Source of the DNA: Kappaphycus alvarezii
Lineage: Eukaryota > Rhodophyta > Florideophyceae > Gigartinales > Solieriaceae
NCBI GenBank assembly: GCA_002205965.3
Contig: NADL03000006.1
Span: forward strand, 1,054,001-1,118,000
DNA length: 64,000 bases
Reading direction: 5' to 3'
Positions within the stretch are counted from its first letter, which is position 1. Each line of letters starts with the position of its first letter. A program made the position numbers and the translations under genes. Below are positions 61,701 through 64,000 of this stretch, piece after piece. Under the pieces are notes generated by a model. It saw nothing but the letters and a program-made list of their open reading frames with translations, was not told the DNA's origin and searched no databases.

Positions 61701-64000
61701 CAATTTCGAATACGCTCATAGCGGCCTCTAGAGAAAACCACCGACTGCCTGTCAATCTGTCCCTTCAATCAAGGGATCTCCGAGAAATCCCGCTTAATAT
61801 GGCGAAAATGGAGTTTTTGATCTGAAATTCAGTAAAACAAATCTCTTGTTCTCTCTCGATACCTCCAGAGGATAAAATCACTTTTATTGACATCCTAAGA
61901 TATAGAATTGATTTTTTACTCAAGTTCTACAGTCAATACTTCCGGAATATCGCCTTCATTTTCGGTAAGAAGCTCTTTTCCGAGTACTTCATCAATTTCA
62001 TGCGCTCGATAATTCATTGCATCCGAAAAAATCTTCGCGTACGGACCACCTCTTGAATATACGACTTTTCCATCACTTTATGAAGCTTCTATCGACTAAC
62101 AGAAGGCCAGAAAACAAACAATCAGTCGCTGCACGCCTAGGGATTTTTTGTGCAAAGAAGACAAGGGAAATTGGGCCGAAAAACGCAGTATAGAGCATCT
62201 GGGGTCCGTGATCGACACCTCTGTAAATTTCTTTGTATTTACGGCTCGATATATAGTCGAAACACGAGGTATTTCACATGACATTATTGCACCGAAGGCG
62301 TTAAAACAATCTTCTTGTGGACTTCCTGCTGTTAGATTACTTCGCAGGGTAGCGATTTTGTGGACCCTCCCTATACCGATCATACGATAACAATCCGTAA
62401 AGTATCGAGCAAAAAGAAGTCAGGAAAATGGTTCCAACTGGATGGAATGAGGTATCTCAGGTTTTGGGTGGATCTCGTTGAACTTCTACCCGAACGAGAA
62501 ATGTCAACTCCATTCCTTACCATGGCTCTCCGCTCCAAATCGTACACATCTATCTTCGAGCAGGGGCTCAGGGTACTTGGGAAACTATGTAACTGTGGTA
62601 TCCGCACTACGGTTGAAGCTGATAACATTTTGGAATTGCGCGCGGTTACGGATAACATTCAGTCCTTCGCAACGATGCTGCGCTCTGAATCACATCTCAA
62701 GGTTTGAAAGGACAACAAAGCGGTCGTGTAAATCCTAAACGCCGTGAAAACCACGTTAAGAACGCTTATACAAGAACTAAGAATGCTGCACCTCTTGCTC
62801 AATTGAGTTTCAATTCCTCTAATTAGCTGCAAATAAGTTCGCAAAAGGATCTATCGGCCCCATACTAGACGATTAGAGAATCAACAGGATGGAAATAAAT
62901 TTCCTTCTCGATTCACCCCCCCTGCGTTTATCGGCTGATTCACGAACATTTCCACCAAACTCTGCAGCCGGTCCAAAAGCAAATTTACACTACCTGACTC
63001 CCTCAGGATCAACAAACGCAGTTAGGATTAGAGTACGAACATTAAATTCTGGGATACATCTCCAATTTTGCTGCCACTATTCATCAAGAAAATTTGTCAC
63101 AAACGCGCCAGATATATTATTTTACGCAAATTTTTCCCCTCACCAATAGTCTAATCGCTTGCTCCATATGGCACAAACGAAGGCTTTCGACATATAAAAA
63201 TCTCTGCCTACCACTTATTTGGGCTCAGCCAAAAATGCAGTTTCCAACGTGGAAACCCGCCGTCTGAAAAATCTGGCAGAGGAAACATCCTCTTTAGTAC
63301 TGGCTGCCACCTTACAGCAGTCATTTTTGGCTGCAGTGGTCATGGTTCATGTCTCAAGTGGAGCCAAAATCGAACAATTGACGCACAAGGCTCCGTAACT
63401 AGACACCTGGTTTTCTAACCAAATCTGGCTGAAAACTAGCTCCAATTCTGTTCATAGGAGAAATTTAACCCCTTTTCGGGATCCGAAAGTTCTTTACTTT
63501 GACTTCTTGCCTGTTATTCAATTAAAACAAGGTCAATACTTAGTCAGTTCGCGGCTATCTCCTCGACGTCATTACTGCCACAAATGGATGGCATGAACAC
63601 TTCCATCTACCTATTTACTCCAGCTTGCTATCTCTGCCTACCAAAAAGCCAATCGGTAAAGGAAAATAATTAGTGATCCAATTTTTGCTTCAAAACGTCG
63701 TCGCGCTCTACCTATATCATTGGTCCGCCAGATTTTTACAGCTGCCCTGGATAAATCAACACTTCTTTTCTACAGAATGAAAACTGCGGTATTATTTATC
63801 TACATACTCTACGAACAAAGTGAAGCTGGTGTGTCGTTACCCCTCAGCAACATTTCTTTGTCGCATTATTAGGTCAATATCCCTATCAAGCTTTCCAAGA
63901 ATTAATAAAGAGTAAACTTACACTCCCTCCTGTCGCCGAAATGCAAATTTCGAGAAAATTTTTTATTGGCCTCAAAGCACGCTTTAAAGCTTGTTGTAGA
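55771..64000. other. AT-rich region with no supported gene
   Basis: Only short frames of 60-115 codons on both strands. The longest are 62360-62707 (plus, 115 codons) and an overlapping 92-codon minus frame; both are unrecognised. 57296-57553 and 61379-61721 are similarly anonymous. No match to the retrotransposons of the window, no CRISPR-like arrays, no clear tRNA and no long tandem repeat. It may be ordinary intergenic DNA, or hold multi-exon genes with exons too short to see by eye. Confidence 0.4.

Noticed and set aside
55771..64000. tRNA genes or long host ORFs
   Set aside because: No stretch could be folded by eye into a convincing cloverleaf with A and B boxes, and no frame exceeded 115 codons or showed a known motif.

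Overview
This is a repeat-dominated piece of a eukaryotic nuclear genome, most likely a fungus or another compact microbial eukaryote. The evidence is Ty3/gypsy, Ty1/copia and non-LTR retrotransposons, short GT-AG intron candidates of about 55-70 bp, TATA boxes followed by C/T-rich leaders, and no operons or bacterial signals. The exact lineage cannot be fixed from the sequence. Almost everything recognisable between about 1.8 and 55.2 kb is retrotransposon; the two ends (1-1.8 kb and 55.2-64 kb) are AT-richer and nearly featureless.

The dominant family is one Ty3/gypsy lineage. Element A (14284-21788, + strand, 720-bp LTRs) and element B (42744-51896, + strand, about 1.54-kb LTRs, target duplication GAGTG) are young full-length copies. 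Element C (29670-36815, - strand) is a decayed copy without its 3' LTR. The internal layout is gag (two CCHC knuckles), then pol in the -1 frame (protease, RT, RNase H, integrase), then a C-terminal extension that carries the same unknown ~115-aa domain twice around an Arg/Gly/Pro-rich linker. Solo or broken LTRs lie at 2.1-3.1/6.3-6.6, 6.6-7.5, 9.3-10.6, 14.25/21.8-23.9, 27.2-28.5, 42.1-42.7/51.9-52.6 and 53.8-55.2 kb.

The most unusual feature is that most of these LTRs contain their own protein-coding ORF. It encodes an acidic ~180-200 aa protein with a conserved N-terminal block, a Glu/Asp-rich middle and a conserved C-terminal block, behind its own TATTTAAA promoter. Ten copies from several diverged LTR subfamilies are visible. 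Element A has lost this ORF through replacement of its U3.

The second family is a non-LTR retrotransposon with an RT, a C-terminal zinc-finger-like motif and a probable restriction-like endonuclease. It is present as fragments at 6.6/7.5-7.9, 12.2-13.5, 13.6-14.1, 24.7-25.3, 28.8-29.7 joined to 36.8-38.2, 39.5-40.5 and 40.6-41.3 kb, with a related tail at 41.7-42.1 kb. A ~1.2-kb repeat carrying a basic 101-aa ORF sits tail-to-tail with two of these fragments (10.9-12.2 and 38.3-39.4 kb). A decayed Ty1/copia element occupies 3.1-6.0 kb.

The region is a nest of insertions: copia into an old LTR, LTRs into non-LTR elements, element A into a solo LTR, element C into a non-LTR RT gene, and element B into the ORF of an older LTR. 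Host genes are scarce. A small spliced gene on the - strand at 55.25-55.77 kb and an intron-bearing stretch at about 26.2-26.6 kb are the only candidates, both of modest confidence.
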